A DNA stretch of 64,000 nucleotides from Skeletonema tropicum (taxonomy: Eukaryota; Bacillariophyta; Thalassiosirophyceae; Thalassiosirales; Thalassiosiraceae), in the NCBI GenBank assembly GCA_037178625.1, contig CM074127.1, positions 992,001-1,056,000 on the forward strand. The letters are read 5' to 3'. Below, in pieces: positions 36,401-47,073 of this stretch. The translations under genes were made by a program, and so were the position numbers. The stretch's first letter is position 1. Each line of letters opens with the position of its first letter. Under the pieces are notes generated by a model. The model saw only the letters and a program-made list of their open reading frames with translations. It searched no databases and was not told where the DNA came from.

Positions 36401-36637
36401 AGCCACGTCCACGTCCACCACGGCCCGACCAGCCTTACATTTTGGATATTTTAGCGATGTTGGCGATAGCATTTTTTCCATCAAGCCAAGGTATCTCTCT
36501 AGCTAACAACCATGACGAGTCTCTCTTCCACCTGCCTTACATGATGAATATCTCCAATTAAAATGCAACTAATTCAACAATCTACCATCTCATAGTCACA
36601 ATTACATTTATACATATACTAAGCCTGCCAATTGGCA
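33466..36637. other. Long intergenic stretch with repeat debris
   Basis: About 3.2 kb. It contains a doubled word CTATAGACAGGGTC near 33540 and 33556, a dispersed repeat at 34203-34348, homopolymer-rich sequence around 34750-34810 and a TCTA microsatellite near 36255. I see no protein-coding gene: open frames are short and have no domain. CCCCCCTCAT words followed by CAGAGG occur at about 33646 and 35280 and may be pieces of one repeat family. Confidence 0.5.
34203..34348. repeat. Dispersed repeat, copy 1 (AAAATTTTGGCTAG family)
   Basis: Shares its layout with 57881-58065: a CGAACT start, a run of C then G, TAAAAATTTTGGCTAG, a middle part with CTAGT.GAAAC, then TA.TATTTTGGCTAGGCT and GATTTGGAGGG. 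No coding capacity. A MITE is the likely class. Confidence 0.65.
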
Positions 36638-38190
36638 TCAACCATCAACATTCATATCCTCACCACTGTTGGTATCGGTGGTAACCACTTCGTGGCACTC
36701 ATATTGATGGATACGCCATGCCATAGCAAGCCGCATTTTCCCACAACCAGGATGATTGCAAATTTTGATCATAGTATCATTTTCTGTCACTTTTATGGCT
36801 GCATCATCATCGCTGCCGTCACTGTTAACTACCGCAACATCATCCGCAACAACTTCATCCGTGAGTACTAGTTCTTGGTGGAGAGCCTCTTCGTCATTGA
36901 TGCTAGTCGCCAAAGGACCAAGCACGACATTACTATCAACCAATGCGACATCAGTAACCTCTTCGCAGCGCCGAGAATTCTGGACTCCACTGTTCGTTTT
37001 CTTCTTCCGTTTTGACTTGGTCTCCTTCTTCACATGATCTTTTGCACAATGTAAAAATGGTGAAGTTTGAAATAGATACTCACTCAACACTTTCTTCTGG
37101 AGTTCATTGCCACGGGTAGCTCCAAACTGGCGCAATAACTTATTCCAGATCGCATGACAGGTCTCTATGTTTTGTTCATCTATACCACCAAGAGTGCCCC
37201 ACATTTGCAGCTGCTTCAAAAGATGGAGACCAAACAGAAGATGCGCCTTCATCGATCTTGTCAACTTCCTTTTCCACCCAGAAATCGGAACATCAGTTAC
37301 GACAAGTTTATATATCAGATCTCGCAATGTCACAGTATCCTGTTGAAAGTGACTAATTGCCTCGTCCGATTGAATCTCGACTGACTTCATCACTCTCATG
37401 ATTTTGAACCACACTTCCGAGATGGATTTCAGTCTATCCGTAAATGCATGTAATTCGCGCTTCAATTCATCGTCTACACCAATGATGGGCTCCAATTCTT
37501 TGGCCGCTTTACCGTAGATGTCCTTAGACTTTTCTCCAAAGGTCATGCAATGATTTCCGACGATCGAACCCTGAAAGTAAGTAGTTTGATCCACACCATA
37601 CTGTTTCATCACTGCAGTGAAAACTCTGTATGCATTGCTGCTGTGATCTTTCAAATATTCTTCACACTCTTTGATTGTCTCGTTCGTAATACATTGCTGC
37701 TCAAGCAAAGGAAATCTCGACGAACAATTTCTTTCCGTTCCTCTCTATGATCTTCATTGCCAATATGCCAAGGCTGTTCACACTTTCGGTTGCCATTACG
37801 CTCATGATTTGTTTTGTTTCTTACTACATCCGGCACCACAATAGCGTTGCCAACACATCTCATGCATCCAACACAAATCACTCTCTTATGAGCCTCATTG
37901 CTGGGATCGAGACCAAACATCAAACATGTGACTTTGCCTTGGCGGTCAGTAAAATATGACTTAGGAGGTGTCAGTCGTTCAGATGACTGGCAACCCCTCT
38001 TCGACCTGCGTCGATGTGCACCTGTGCCTTTCGTTGAGGACGTCGTTTGCTCATTTGTGGTAGTTGCCGGGGTTACAATTTGCGTCCTAGACCGAAGCTT
38101 AGGTGTTGATGAAACGTTCCCTGAGTCTCGTATGCTTTCGCCGCCGTTGTTGCGGCTAGGCGAAGGGCCGGTAGTGCGGCATGACGACAT
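36638..38190 (-). pseudogene. Unrecognised gene with a frameshift, transposon-like or decayed
   Basis: Two overlapping minus-strand frames look like one gene. The first (from ATG 38190) has a Ser/Thr/Arg-rich start and a Cys/His-rich part (CLMFGLDPSNEAHK, VICVGCMRC). The second, from about 37708 to the stop at 36638, is a helical region (YFQGSIVGNHCMTFGEK; KAHLLFGLHLLKQL) with an acidic tail and a zinc-finger-like end, C-x4-C-x11-H-x4-H (CNHPGCGK...HQYECH). The switch between frames falls near 37700 with no obvious intron, which suggests a one-base change. I do not recognise the family; the layout would fit a domesticated or decayed transposon protein. An in-frame extension upstream of 38190 lacks support. 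Confidence 0.5.
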
Positions 38191-38368
38191 GGTTACTATG
38201 TGCAATGACAGATAAATGCTGAAGGAAAATGAAATTAGAAATGGCGGGAACAAAAAAAACCTTTTTTGCCACAAAGCAGACCTGATTCCACACACAAAGA
38301 CCTTAAAGTTGTGAATCTATACAAATCTATAGTCCATTTAACTACATTAATTATTCGTCACACAAAGT

Positions 38369-38447
38369 CCTGAGAGGAAAACCCCCAGCATATTCTAACT
38401 CGCAAAAGCATGGGGATCACGAAAATGTTCGGGGTTTTCCTCTCAGG
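38369..38447. repeat. Perfect 17 bp inverted repeat
   Basis: CCTGAGAGGAAAACCCC at 38369-38385 is the exact reverse complement of 38431-38447, with a 45 bp spacer. It lies between the frameshifted gene (minus) and ATPase copy C (plus). It could be a foldback element or terminal repeats of a tiny MITE. The rest of 38191-38743 shows only the upstream region of copy C. Confidence 0.75.
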
Positions 38448-38743
38448 GGTGTATTTTGAAAAATATACGCAATGTATTTCTACGGATTCCTACGTGGACA
38501 GTTTGAGTACCGAAAATGTCATCCACACGTGAGTTGGCCGGGCCGTGCCACCGTAAGGAACGGCCTTAGACCCTTGCATAGACCATCGTTTCGTATGTAT
38601 TTTTTTTAGACTGTCTTGCTCCCTTTTGCACATTGCACAATCAAAAGAAAAAGAAATAATGGCACCAAATAATGTACTGGCAACAAACAGGATGAGTGAA
38701 TTTAATAGTAGTCATTCCAATACATTATATATCTTCTACTGAG

Positions 38744-41700
38744 ATGCACTGCTTCGTAGACGACAGCTCAGCTGCTAATTCAGGCAATGATGCTGGCGTA
38801 TCAAATAATATGTTGGCCGCTACTTACAGCGATGGCATGATCATCGGTTTGAATGCTTGGATCGATAAAGCCATTCAAACTGTAAAATCAGCAGCCGTTA
38901 CCACCGACCGTAACGATGAGCACAACAATATCGTGTGCTCTCAAGAGTATTTGTCATGTGCACTGAAAATAGCTCACTCCCTGGCAGACCAGCTCTGCGT
39001 TGTCGACGAAAAAAAGACAGTAACATTGACAGAATTTGAGAATGATGAAGGAGGGGGCATTACAACGTTGGATCCATCAATAATTAACGAAATAATGGCA
39101 GAGCCACATCAGCGGCAATGGCAGCTGCGGCAGTACAAATCGTTGGCGCATTCCATTTACGTACGGTGTGGGGCTGACCGATTGCATGAAGGAAAGAAAG
39201 ATGATTTCAGCAGTGCAACAGCGTTATCAAACGCCGATCTTGAGCCACTTCCGTTTCATCCTGATCAATCTTCTGATCCCGATGATTTGGGCGTGTTGGG
39301 TCAGCAGGTTTCGTCTTTGCTTGAAGATGGTAGTAGTGAGCATATCATCGAATATTTGAGCGTGCAATGTGCTACGTTGAGAGAGGACGTCTTCAGAGAT
39401 ATGTGTATCAACGATGATGCAAGAATGGTAGCAATACATGCACTGGGTTCCACCTTTTTTGAATTATTTTCTGGTGGACAAAAAGTATTGGAAAGTTTAG
39501 ACACTGACCGGCAATCCTCTGCGGCAGAAATGATAGGGACGGAATTCTACGATAGACCTGATCAAATGTCAAACAAGACGCAACGAAGATCGCCATCATG
39601 CATGTTATCATCCGTTGAGCCACTGAAGTCATTGGGCTTGCCTAATGCTCTTTGTGACCTGATCGGTAACATGATAGGTTGCACAAGCAATGGAGGTGTG
39701 ACTTTTGACGAGAGTTATAAAGCCGTGACAGATGTACGAGATGATTTGAAGTTGATGATGGATTCTCCCGAAGTATATCTTCGAGATCTCGACATGATAC
39801 ATGCTTACAATGTTGGTCTTCAGATGGAGAGCATCGGGTGCAAGGGCATGGGCGGTCACACATCATTTTACGGCCGAGAGTCAGAGCTGGAAATGTTGAA
39901 GGAGTCTTATCAAAGATCTATAACAAGTGGATGTGAAGTAGCCATGATATACGGGTCATCTGGAATAGGCAAATCAATGCTTTCTATCAAATTTGCTGAG
40001 CATGTAACTGCTAGAAGAACAGGAAGCATGCTTGATGGCGGAAGCGGGATATTTTTGTCGGGGGGCTTCGATAAACTTCAACAGTCGCAGCCGTTCCACG
40101 CCATTAGCTCTGCGTTTGATGACTACTGTACATCATTGGCTGCTGCCAGCGACAAGTCGACAGTCGAAGTAGTTTCGACTGCGCTGCAAAGAGATCTTGG
40201 GGACGAAATGTCGGGTCTAGTCGCCGCGATGCCGAACTTGAGGGGCATTCTTGGCAGTGACTTCTGTTGTGACAATTGTGAGGATGACGATAGTAATGTT
40301 GCCGTTGATGCACAGAAGAGGTTGAGGTATCTCTTTTGTCAATTTATTGAAATCATTTTAGACTGCCAAGACGAGCCTCTTGTCCTTTTTCTCGACGACT
40401 GTCAATGGATAGACGCGGCTTCAGTAGCTCTGCTGAATCAGATATTGATAATGCCAAACAAGTCAGCCACGAACAAACAACGAAGGTTCTTCTTCTTTGG
40501 GTGTTGTCGCGATGATGAAGTGAATAAAGAGCATCCTCTGATTCTCATGCTTTCCTCGTTGGAAACTTTCGGAACCAAGACGACCAATATTATGTTGACC
40601 TCCATGAGCAAAGAGACTGTCAACGAAATGGTGTCGACAACATTATCCTTGCTTCCGCGCCTCACGCGACCGTTGGCAGATATTCTGTATCACAAAACGA
40701 AGGGGAGCCCTTTCTTTATCAAGCAGCTGGTGATCGAGTTATACAAACGACGCTTGTTGTATCCCAGCCTGACTGATCGCCGTTGGGTGTGGGAAAGCGA
40801 CAATATTCGTGATATAGAGATTACGGATAGTGTTGCAACGTTCATCATGAAGAACTCGTTTCATAGTCTCCCTCCCGAAGTGATTTCGGCTTTGAGCGTG
40901 TTATCTTGCTTCGGTGCGAGTGCCAGTATCTCGACGATAGAAACTTTGGAAGCAGAGATTCAAACTCCACTCTTGGTTCCACTTGACACGGCAGTGGCTG
41001 AGAGTATTGTGGACAAAAGGGAAGGATCGTTCTACTTTATACATGATAAGCTACATGAAGCTGCGTACGATTCTATACGATCTGAACAGCGCTGCTTGCA
41101 TCACTTCCGATATGGGTTGGCACTTGGTAATGTTGCAGTCAGAGAAAGAGATGACGTGTTGCTCATCACTGCTGTGGGCCAAATCAATCACGGTGGACCG
41201 CAAGCAGTCATCGATAGTGAGCAAGGTGTAGCTGTGGCTAGGTTGAATCTAGATGCGGGGAAGAAGGCCATGAAAATGTCTGACTTCTTCTCGGCTCATT
41301 CATTTTTCGATCGTGGCATCTCGTACTTGAGGAAAGGACACTGGGAGAAGCAGTACGATCTGAGTTTGGAACTGTTCAATCTAGCAGCCAAGTGTGCCTT
41401 GATGAACGCAGAGCATGCTCACCTCGAGATACTGATTCAACAAATAATGCACTTTGCCCGATGTTTTGAGGATAAGTGCCAGGCAATTCTTATATCAATA
41501 ACTCTCCTATTTTTATCAGGAAAAGTGCTTGAGGGTGTCAAGGCCTCACTTAGCACATTGGCAAGTCTTGGGGAGGAGCTCAGTCGAAGCCCAAGATGGA
41601 TTCCTCAAATTGTTCTTAATTATGTTACTCCCACTTTAGTCCACAAGCATTTGAGTGCAACAGAGGCGAAGCTTGCTGAATTATCAGATGATACTTTGTT

Positions 41701-43086
41701 GAGCTATCATGCAATGGTTGACCCTTCAAAGATGATGGCAATGGAATTACTGGCCAATCTCTATGAATTGCTCTCTTTTACTTATGAAACAATCAAATCG
41801 AGCTTTATTCTATCCAAAATGATCCAGATATCTTTGAAGCACGGCATGAGTCCACTATCTCCTCTTGCCTTTGTGCAGTACGGTAATTACAATACTTTGG
41901 CCAGACAAAACTACGAGGTGGGTATGCAATACGTGAAACTTGGACTGGCTCTTATGAAGCAAAGTCCTTGTCGAGCTCACGATTGTCAGATAATATTTCA
42001 TTCAGCTTACACCCGATTGCATGTGGAGCCCATGCAGAGTGCTTGTGAGTTTTTCCATGATGGGTTCAAGGCAGCCATGAAGAGTGGTGCGACCAGAAAT
42101 GCAATGAAATGTGCCTACTTTTACGATATAACCTCGTTTTGGGCAGGCAAGAAATTAGATGAAGTTGCAAAGTCTATGGAAGAGACAATAAGTCAAATGA
42201 GATTTCACAAGAACTTGGTGTTGATATCTGTTATGCTCCCAATCGTTAGATTGACACTGAGGATGGTAGGCGAGTCAGTTATACCTCGGCAAAATAGTCT
42301 GACGAGTGTATTTGGCGAAACAACCAATGAAGAAGATATAACAGACAAGGTTTCCGGAGCCATGATAACAAAACAATTTATTGAGTGCTATGAAGCGTTC
42401 ATATTCCGAGAGTTGGACAAAGCCAGGGATTGCGCTGAACGTTTTTTCTTGAACAGCGGTTCAGCTCTGTATGTTCGTACATTGTAAGTTCATTGACTTG
42501 ATGTTGATGACACATATGAATGCATGTATGTATTTCCGAATTTGAATCTTCCTCACACTCCTATGCTAACATTTGCGCTCTTTTTCTCATTCGCTTCAAG
42601 TTACTTTGGCTTGGTATCATTTTGGATTGGCAGGGAGACAAATGACAAAAAGTGGATAGCGAGGGGTGTGGAGTCGAAGGTTTCAATCGAGAAGCTGGCC
42701 GCATTAGCTTCTACATGGAACTTTCAGAACAGTGAGTTCGGAGATGTCACATGCTATACATTTTATCTAAATCACGCCATCTCTCATAGTGTTGTTCCTG
42801 TTGACCTTTACATCTAGAAACATATCTTCTCCAAGCCGAAGAGCAATTCTGTGCAAGAAACTTTGATTATGCAGAAAAACTGTACGATGATGCAATATTA
42901 AGTTCAAAAAAGCACAAATTTGTGAACGAGGAAGCACTGGCAAATGAATTGGCTGGGCATTTCTATCTTGATACAGGCAGGAAATACAAGTCGTTAAGTT
43001 ACTTCTGTCAAGCGGAAGAGAAATACCGTGAATGGGGTGCTGTTACAAAAGCAAATGAGCTTGCAACATATTTGCGGAGCAATTGA
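38744..43086 (+). CDS. STAND/AAA-type ATPase, copy C, with chimeric 5' end
   Basis: Exons join(38744..42483, 42601..42731, 42818..43086) give 1379 residues, with the family motifs kept (GSSGIGKS, LVLFLDD). Upstream, an ATG at 38692 starts like copy B (MSEFNSSHSNTL) but hits a TGA after 16 codons. The sequence then switches to copy-D-like DNA (ATCTTCTACTGAGATGCACT), and the frame that continues into the gene is the D-like one. I therefore start at ATG 38744 (MHCFVDDSSAANSG). From there to about residue 550 the gene follows copy B almost exactly, and later parts follow copies A and D (HDKLHEAAYDSIRSEQ, SYHAMVDPSKMM). The mosaic suggests gene conversion. The 3' flank to 43415 has no other gene; the DOMON gene ends there in convergent orientation. 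Confidence 0.8.
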
Positions 43087-43415
43087 TCCAGATTGTCTTT
43101 ATATATTCTCAAAATTTTGTCAATTCTTAAGTCTTTACGACTCTTGGCTTGTGTCGATTTGTTTGTGGTTTGTAAGGAGTTGGTTTGGAATTTGAAAGAA
43201 ATTGAGAGTTGTGGTGGCGTGAGAAGTTCCATGAAGAAACACTTGAAGCATGGTCTATCGTTTGTATTTGACGATTAAGAAATGCTCGAGGTATGTTTCT
43301 TTCTACCGACTGTTAATTCTACGACTCTAAATGTGTTGCAAACACAACGTTGTTGGGATGATACTATCAATGAAGCAATTATGCATAATTGTTGCACTTT
43401 GAGGCTGGATACTTG

Positions 43416-46163
43416 CTACCCACCAGGATTGTTGTGCTGTCGCTTTCGCATAAATGAAGATCTTGTATTTGATCTTCCATCTCCGAGGATCATGTTGATA
43501 TACTTCCACTGAGGGTTTTCGTTAATGTACAGACCACTGCTTGAGTCAATAGGCGCCACAGCGTAGAGTATGAGAGTGGGTCCACCCAAAGGCTTTATCT
43601 CAATCTCGCCCGGCTCTCGTAGATACTTGACGAATGAAAGCCTAGTAACTGTCTGGTTTGAATCATCCGAGGTTGTGACTGATGCGTTGAGTAGTGTTTG
43701 CTGACTGTCACTCATGAGAAGGTTTAGACTTGGACCGTAATATCCATCAATACCTCCTGCAGGAATTTCATATTTGTTAACTGGATTAGCAAAGGATGGC
43801 CCACCTTGAAAGAAGTTGTTCTGGCTGCCAGAAGGATTGAGAGCTGAAGTTGTTACATTTTCAGTCGATATTGCCACAGCCGATTCTAACCCTGGCATGC
43901 CAATTATCGCCTCCCTTCTACCAAACTGTGGATTCCGTCCCGCAGTTGAAAAGGCGATGCCAATCCAGCCAGCACTGCCGGAATATTCCAGAGACGCGCA
44001 CAGTAGACCACCTGTTGGATGATCCCGATAAATGACAGTTTCATAGTAAAGTGTGAGGGCAGTGTCACTGATGAATGGCATTGATCTTGAGAGAGTTTCT
44101 GGACATTCATCGAGAGTTGTGGGGCTTTGCGAGGGTGATTCTGATCGAGTTACGGTTGGCTCGGAGCTGGGACTTTCCGAAGCTACATTGGAAGGTGAGG
44201 TAGATGGAGTCGATGTTGGGTAAGGTGACGACGTGGGTGTTAAAGATGGGACATCTGAAACAATTGGTGTAGGATTTGACGATGGATTATTGGAAGCCAC
44301 TGCAGGTATCTGAGAAACTTTTGTACCCATCCCTCCGTCTGTAGGAAATGGTACTAAGTCTGTAGGAAATGGTTGAAGATTGATATTGGTAGACTCAGAC
44401 GGGTTCAATGCGGATGATGGCGATGACGGCCGAAGCATCGATGTGCTGTTTTCCGGTGTGCCCAGCCCGACACCAACGTTCTTATTCACAGTTGTTTCAG
44501 TGTCCTTGTACGCAAAAAATTCCATGTGAGTCCAGAAACCCACAGCAAAGACTCCGACAAGACTGAAAAGATAGCAAAAACACATCACCGTCATCACAAA
44601 TCTAGAAAGATAACACCCTTTCTTCTTTCTTCTAGAACTTTCTGCGTCGTTGCTTTCAACGTCGTTTTCTTCATCAGCTTCTCTTGTAGGAACTCCTGCA
44701 GCCGCAGCTGCGGGGGGTGCAGTTATGGGCGGGGGTTTTCTCCTCCTGTTGAGTGCTTTGGTCAACGATTTATTCAATGAAGAGTATCCCTCTGAAGCCT
44801 TGGAACGACGATTTCTACGGCGTCTCTGAGAAGACTCCCCCGCCTGAAACTCTTCTGAAGGTTCCGTCTTGCGATTTTCTTCCTGTGCATTGGGATCAGT
44901 TCTGACCTTCTTATTGGTTTCGGGCGCGCTATGTCGTTGTTTGGTTTTCTCTCTCTTCTTCTCGTCCAAAACCTTCTTGGTTGGACGCAATGGCGGCGCA
45001 CTATGGCGTATCCGCGTCTTTACTTCTGCCTTGATAATTGCTTTTCTTTTTTCAAGATCTTCCTTCACCTCGGCAGAATCACGGCTCTCTTCCTCAGTCT
45101 TTTTCGTTGCTCTTCTCTTTTCGAGTTCCTCTTTGAAGTCAGTAGGGTTTGAATGCTCCGATGCTGCAGAATCCAATGATAGAGATCGCCTTCTATTTCT
45201 CGGCTTGTCATTCAATGTCACAGGCTCAACAGACATGTCATCAGTTTGAACACGACCGCCCAGTGATCTTGATCTTCTCCTAACATAACCATCTTCATCC
45301 TTTCGAGACCGTCCCCTCTTCCCGTCTACTGATCGTGATCTTCTCCTAGCATGCCCATCTTCATTACGTGACCGTTCTCTCCCTGGACGTGGTTCATCAT
45401 CTTTGAGTGGAACATGTAGTGTTGTAATTGCCGTAAACGAACTTCTTCGGAGGATGGCGTCGTTATCTTGTAACGATCCAGCAAGAATACTTCTACTGCT
45501 AGTCTCCTGAACAGAACTTCTTCTCAACAGCGGAGGTCTATTACTTTGAGTTGATTGAAACGATGGTCTTCTTTGAAGCGATGGTCTCCTTTGATCAGAT
45601 GAAGGCCTTCTTTGGAGCGATGGTCTACTGAAGCTTGGGGATGCACTCCTCGACCGTCTCCTTTCAAACGGCTGCTTGGCACATGGACCATCATTAAGAA
45701 CGTCTTTCAAATCATCTGAGGAAACGGAACCTGATGACATCGATCTTCTCCTCCCATGTGATATATTGCTTTTTGATAATCGTTTGGGCCGCTTTAGCTC
45801 TGCCTTTGGTTGATGATGGCGACTTGGACTTGGCTCTGGCTCGGATAAATTACTTTGTGCCAGCCGTTTGGGTCGCTTTGACTCTGCCTCTCGTTTGGAC
45901 CGAGGAGATTTGATTTTTAACTTTGGTTTTACATCCAATGGATGCAATACTTTTGCTGCCTGTTGCTTTTGAGCAGTAGCTCGCCCCTGGTACAATTTCT
46001 CTTGCCCCCGTCCACGACGAGATGATGATGTTTTTTTTCGTGATGGTTGCCATGTAGGCTGCTGCAATAGTGCTGCGTATTCTCCATTTGCTTCTTTCGA
46101 TGAATGAGAAAATTCGGAAAGGCCGAGGAGGTCTGCCGTATCGTCGACAGGGGCATCCTCCAT
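43416..46163 (-). CDS. SR-rich, single-pass membrane protein with C-terminal DOMON-like domain
   Basis: 915 residues from ATG 46163 (a frame-extending GTG lies 30 bases upstream). Residues 1-500 are basic and repetitive, with many RRRS, RRPS and RRSS words, predicted disordered. A hydrophobic span of about 23 residues sits near 520-545 (FVMTVMCFCYLFSLVGVFAVG). A Ser/Pro/Thr-rich stalk of about 110 residues follows. From about 685 there is a DOMON-like domain: CPETL start, GWIGIAFSTAG, then EAIIGMPG, matching the GW.GIGFS...G.. AVIG pattern of haem- or sugar-binding DOMON domains. No cytochrome b561 part follows. A cytoplasmic SR-like half joined to a luminal or external DOMON domain is an odd combination. 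The 5' half and its upstream DNA are copied in the LTR element at 23434-25563. Confidence 0.75.
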   Translation of the reverse strand: MEDAPVDDTADLLGLSEFSHSSKEANGEYAALLQQPTWQPSRKKTSSSRRGRGQEKLYQGRATAQKQQAAKVLHPLDVKPKLKIKSPRSKREAESKRPKRLAQSNLSEPEPSPSRHHQPKAELKRPKRLSKSNISHGRRRSMSSGSVSSDDLKDVLNDGPCAKQPFERRRSRSASPSFSRPSLQRRPSSDQRRPSLQRRPSFQSTQSNRPPLLRRSSVQETSSRSILAGSLQDNDAILRRSSFTAITTLHVPLKDDEPRPGRERSRNEDGHARRRSRSVDGKRGRSRKDEDGYVRRRSRSLGGRVQTDDMSVEPVTLNDKPRNRRRSLSLDSAASEHSNPTDFKEELEKRRATKKTEEESRDSAEVKEDLEKRKAIIKAEVKTRIRHSAPPLRPTKKVLDEKKREKTKQRHSAPETNKKVRTDPNAQEENRKTEPSEEFQAGESSQRRRRNRRSKASEGYSSLNKSLTKALNRRRKPPPITAPPAAAAAGVPTREADEENDVESNDAESSRRKKKGCYLSRFVMTVMCFCYLFSLVGVFAVGFWTHMEFFAYKDTETTVNKNVGVGLGTPENSTSMLRPSSPSSALNPSESTNINLQPFPTDLVPFPTDGGMGTKVSQIPAVASNNPSSNPTPIVSDVPSLTPTSSPYPTSTPSTSPSNVASESPSSEPTVTRSESPSQSPTTLDECPETLSRSMPFISDTALTLYYETVIYRDHPTGGLLCASLEYSGSAGWIGIAFSTAGRNPQFGRREAIIGMPGLESAVAISTENVTTSALNPSGSQNNFFQGGPSFANPVNKYEIPAGGIDGYYGPSLNLLMSDSQQTLLNASVTTSDDSNQTVTRLSFVKYLREPGEIEIKPLGGPTLILYAVAPIDSSSGLYINENPQWKYINMILGDGRSNTRSSFMRKRQHNNPGG

Positions 46164-47030
46164 CTTTTCAGTTGGTGTTACGGTCACGGTCACTTCAGTT
46201 ACGGAGTACTTCTTGTGTTCGCAGCGATGACTTTTTGAAGAATAACATTATTCTACATACACGTTACGTTGTGTAGGATAGAGATAGAGTGAGGGGTTAC
46301 TTAAAGGTCAAAATCGGGCTATTCAATCCCCATCATATATTCTAATCGTAGTAAAATAATCGTGAAGGTGAATGAATACTACATATCATCATCAAACGAT
46401 ATCATCATCCTCTTCCTCTCTATCTATCTCTAGAAGTTGTTGCCGATTCGATTGAATTGCTGCCAGAATACACAAGAAAAGTAAAGGGCACAAACTGATG
46501 AAGTTAGTCACACTTTGACCTTATTTATGATTTATGACTGCATAGGTAAGTTGAAGTTGACTTGATTAAACCGGTTCGAGTGAATAAACTCTTAGAATCC
46601 ATCTTACTAGTAGTTTTCAAAAAGGAGTACCTGCTTACTGTGACTCACAAGTCACAATCTAGGAAAAAGAAATGTGAGAAGTGTCTCATCGTTGCCTACA
46701 ACGTCGACCATGGCTGTCGTGCCTGCCTGGAGCGGTGCGCGTGAATGATCAGTTTGAGCTTGCTTATGCCTGTGCGTGAATAAATTTGAATCGTAAATAA
46801 ATCGAAGGCTCGCTGCAGGGGTGCCAAACCAAGGGTAAATAATAAGCTGCCAAACTCTGCCAAACACAAAAAGCCGAAGCCGCCAAAAGCTGCTTTGATA
46901 TCGTCTAACCAAGTAGGGAATGCAAGTATTCCTATCCCCGAATCAAACTAGATGTAGAATCAAAAGATTTCCTGAGTAGACAGGCTTCGGCAAAGCTCCT
47001 TATTCGTAGCAAAAATATACAGTTGGGAAG
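44901..47030. repeat. Source locus of the block captured by the LTR element
   Basis: Matches 23434-25563 throughout at a fixed offset. Here the block is continuous with the rest of the DOMON gene on one side and with the copy D promoter on the other, so this is the better candidate for the original location. Confidence 0.85.
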
Positions 47031-47073
47031 GGAGAACTAATCAACACAAAATTTGTAGGTTGAAAGAGATTTC
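46164..47073. promoter_or_regulatory. Shared intergenic region between divergent DOMON and ATPase copy D genes
   Basis: 910 bp between two start codons facing away from each other, so it should hold both promoters. No core promoter element can be named with certainty. All but the last 43 bp also sits in the LTR element upstream of ATPase copy B, where it could in principle still drive transcription. One 60-codon frame (46562-46744) is open in both copies but shows no domain. Confidence 0.5.

Noticed and set aside
38692..38743. ATG 38692 as start of ATPase copy C
   Set aside because: It is followed by an in-frame TGA after 16 codons; the gene frame needs ATG 38744.
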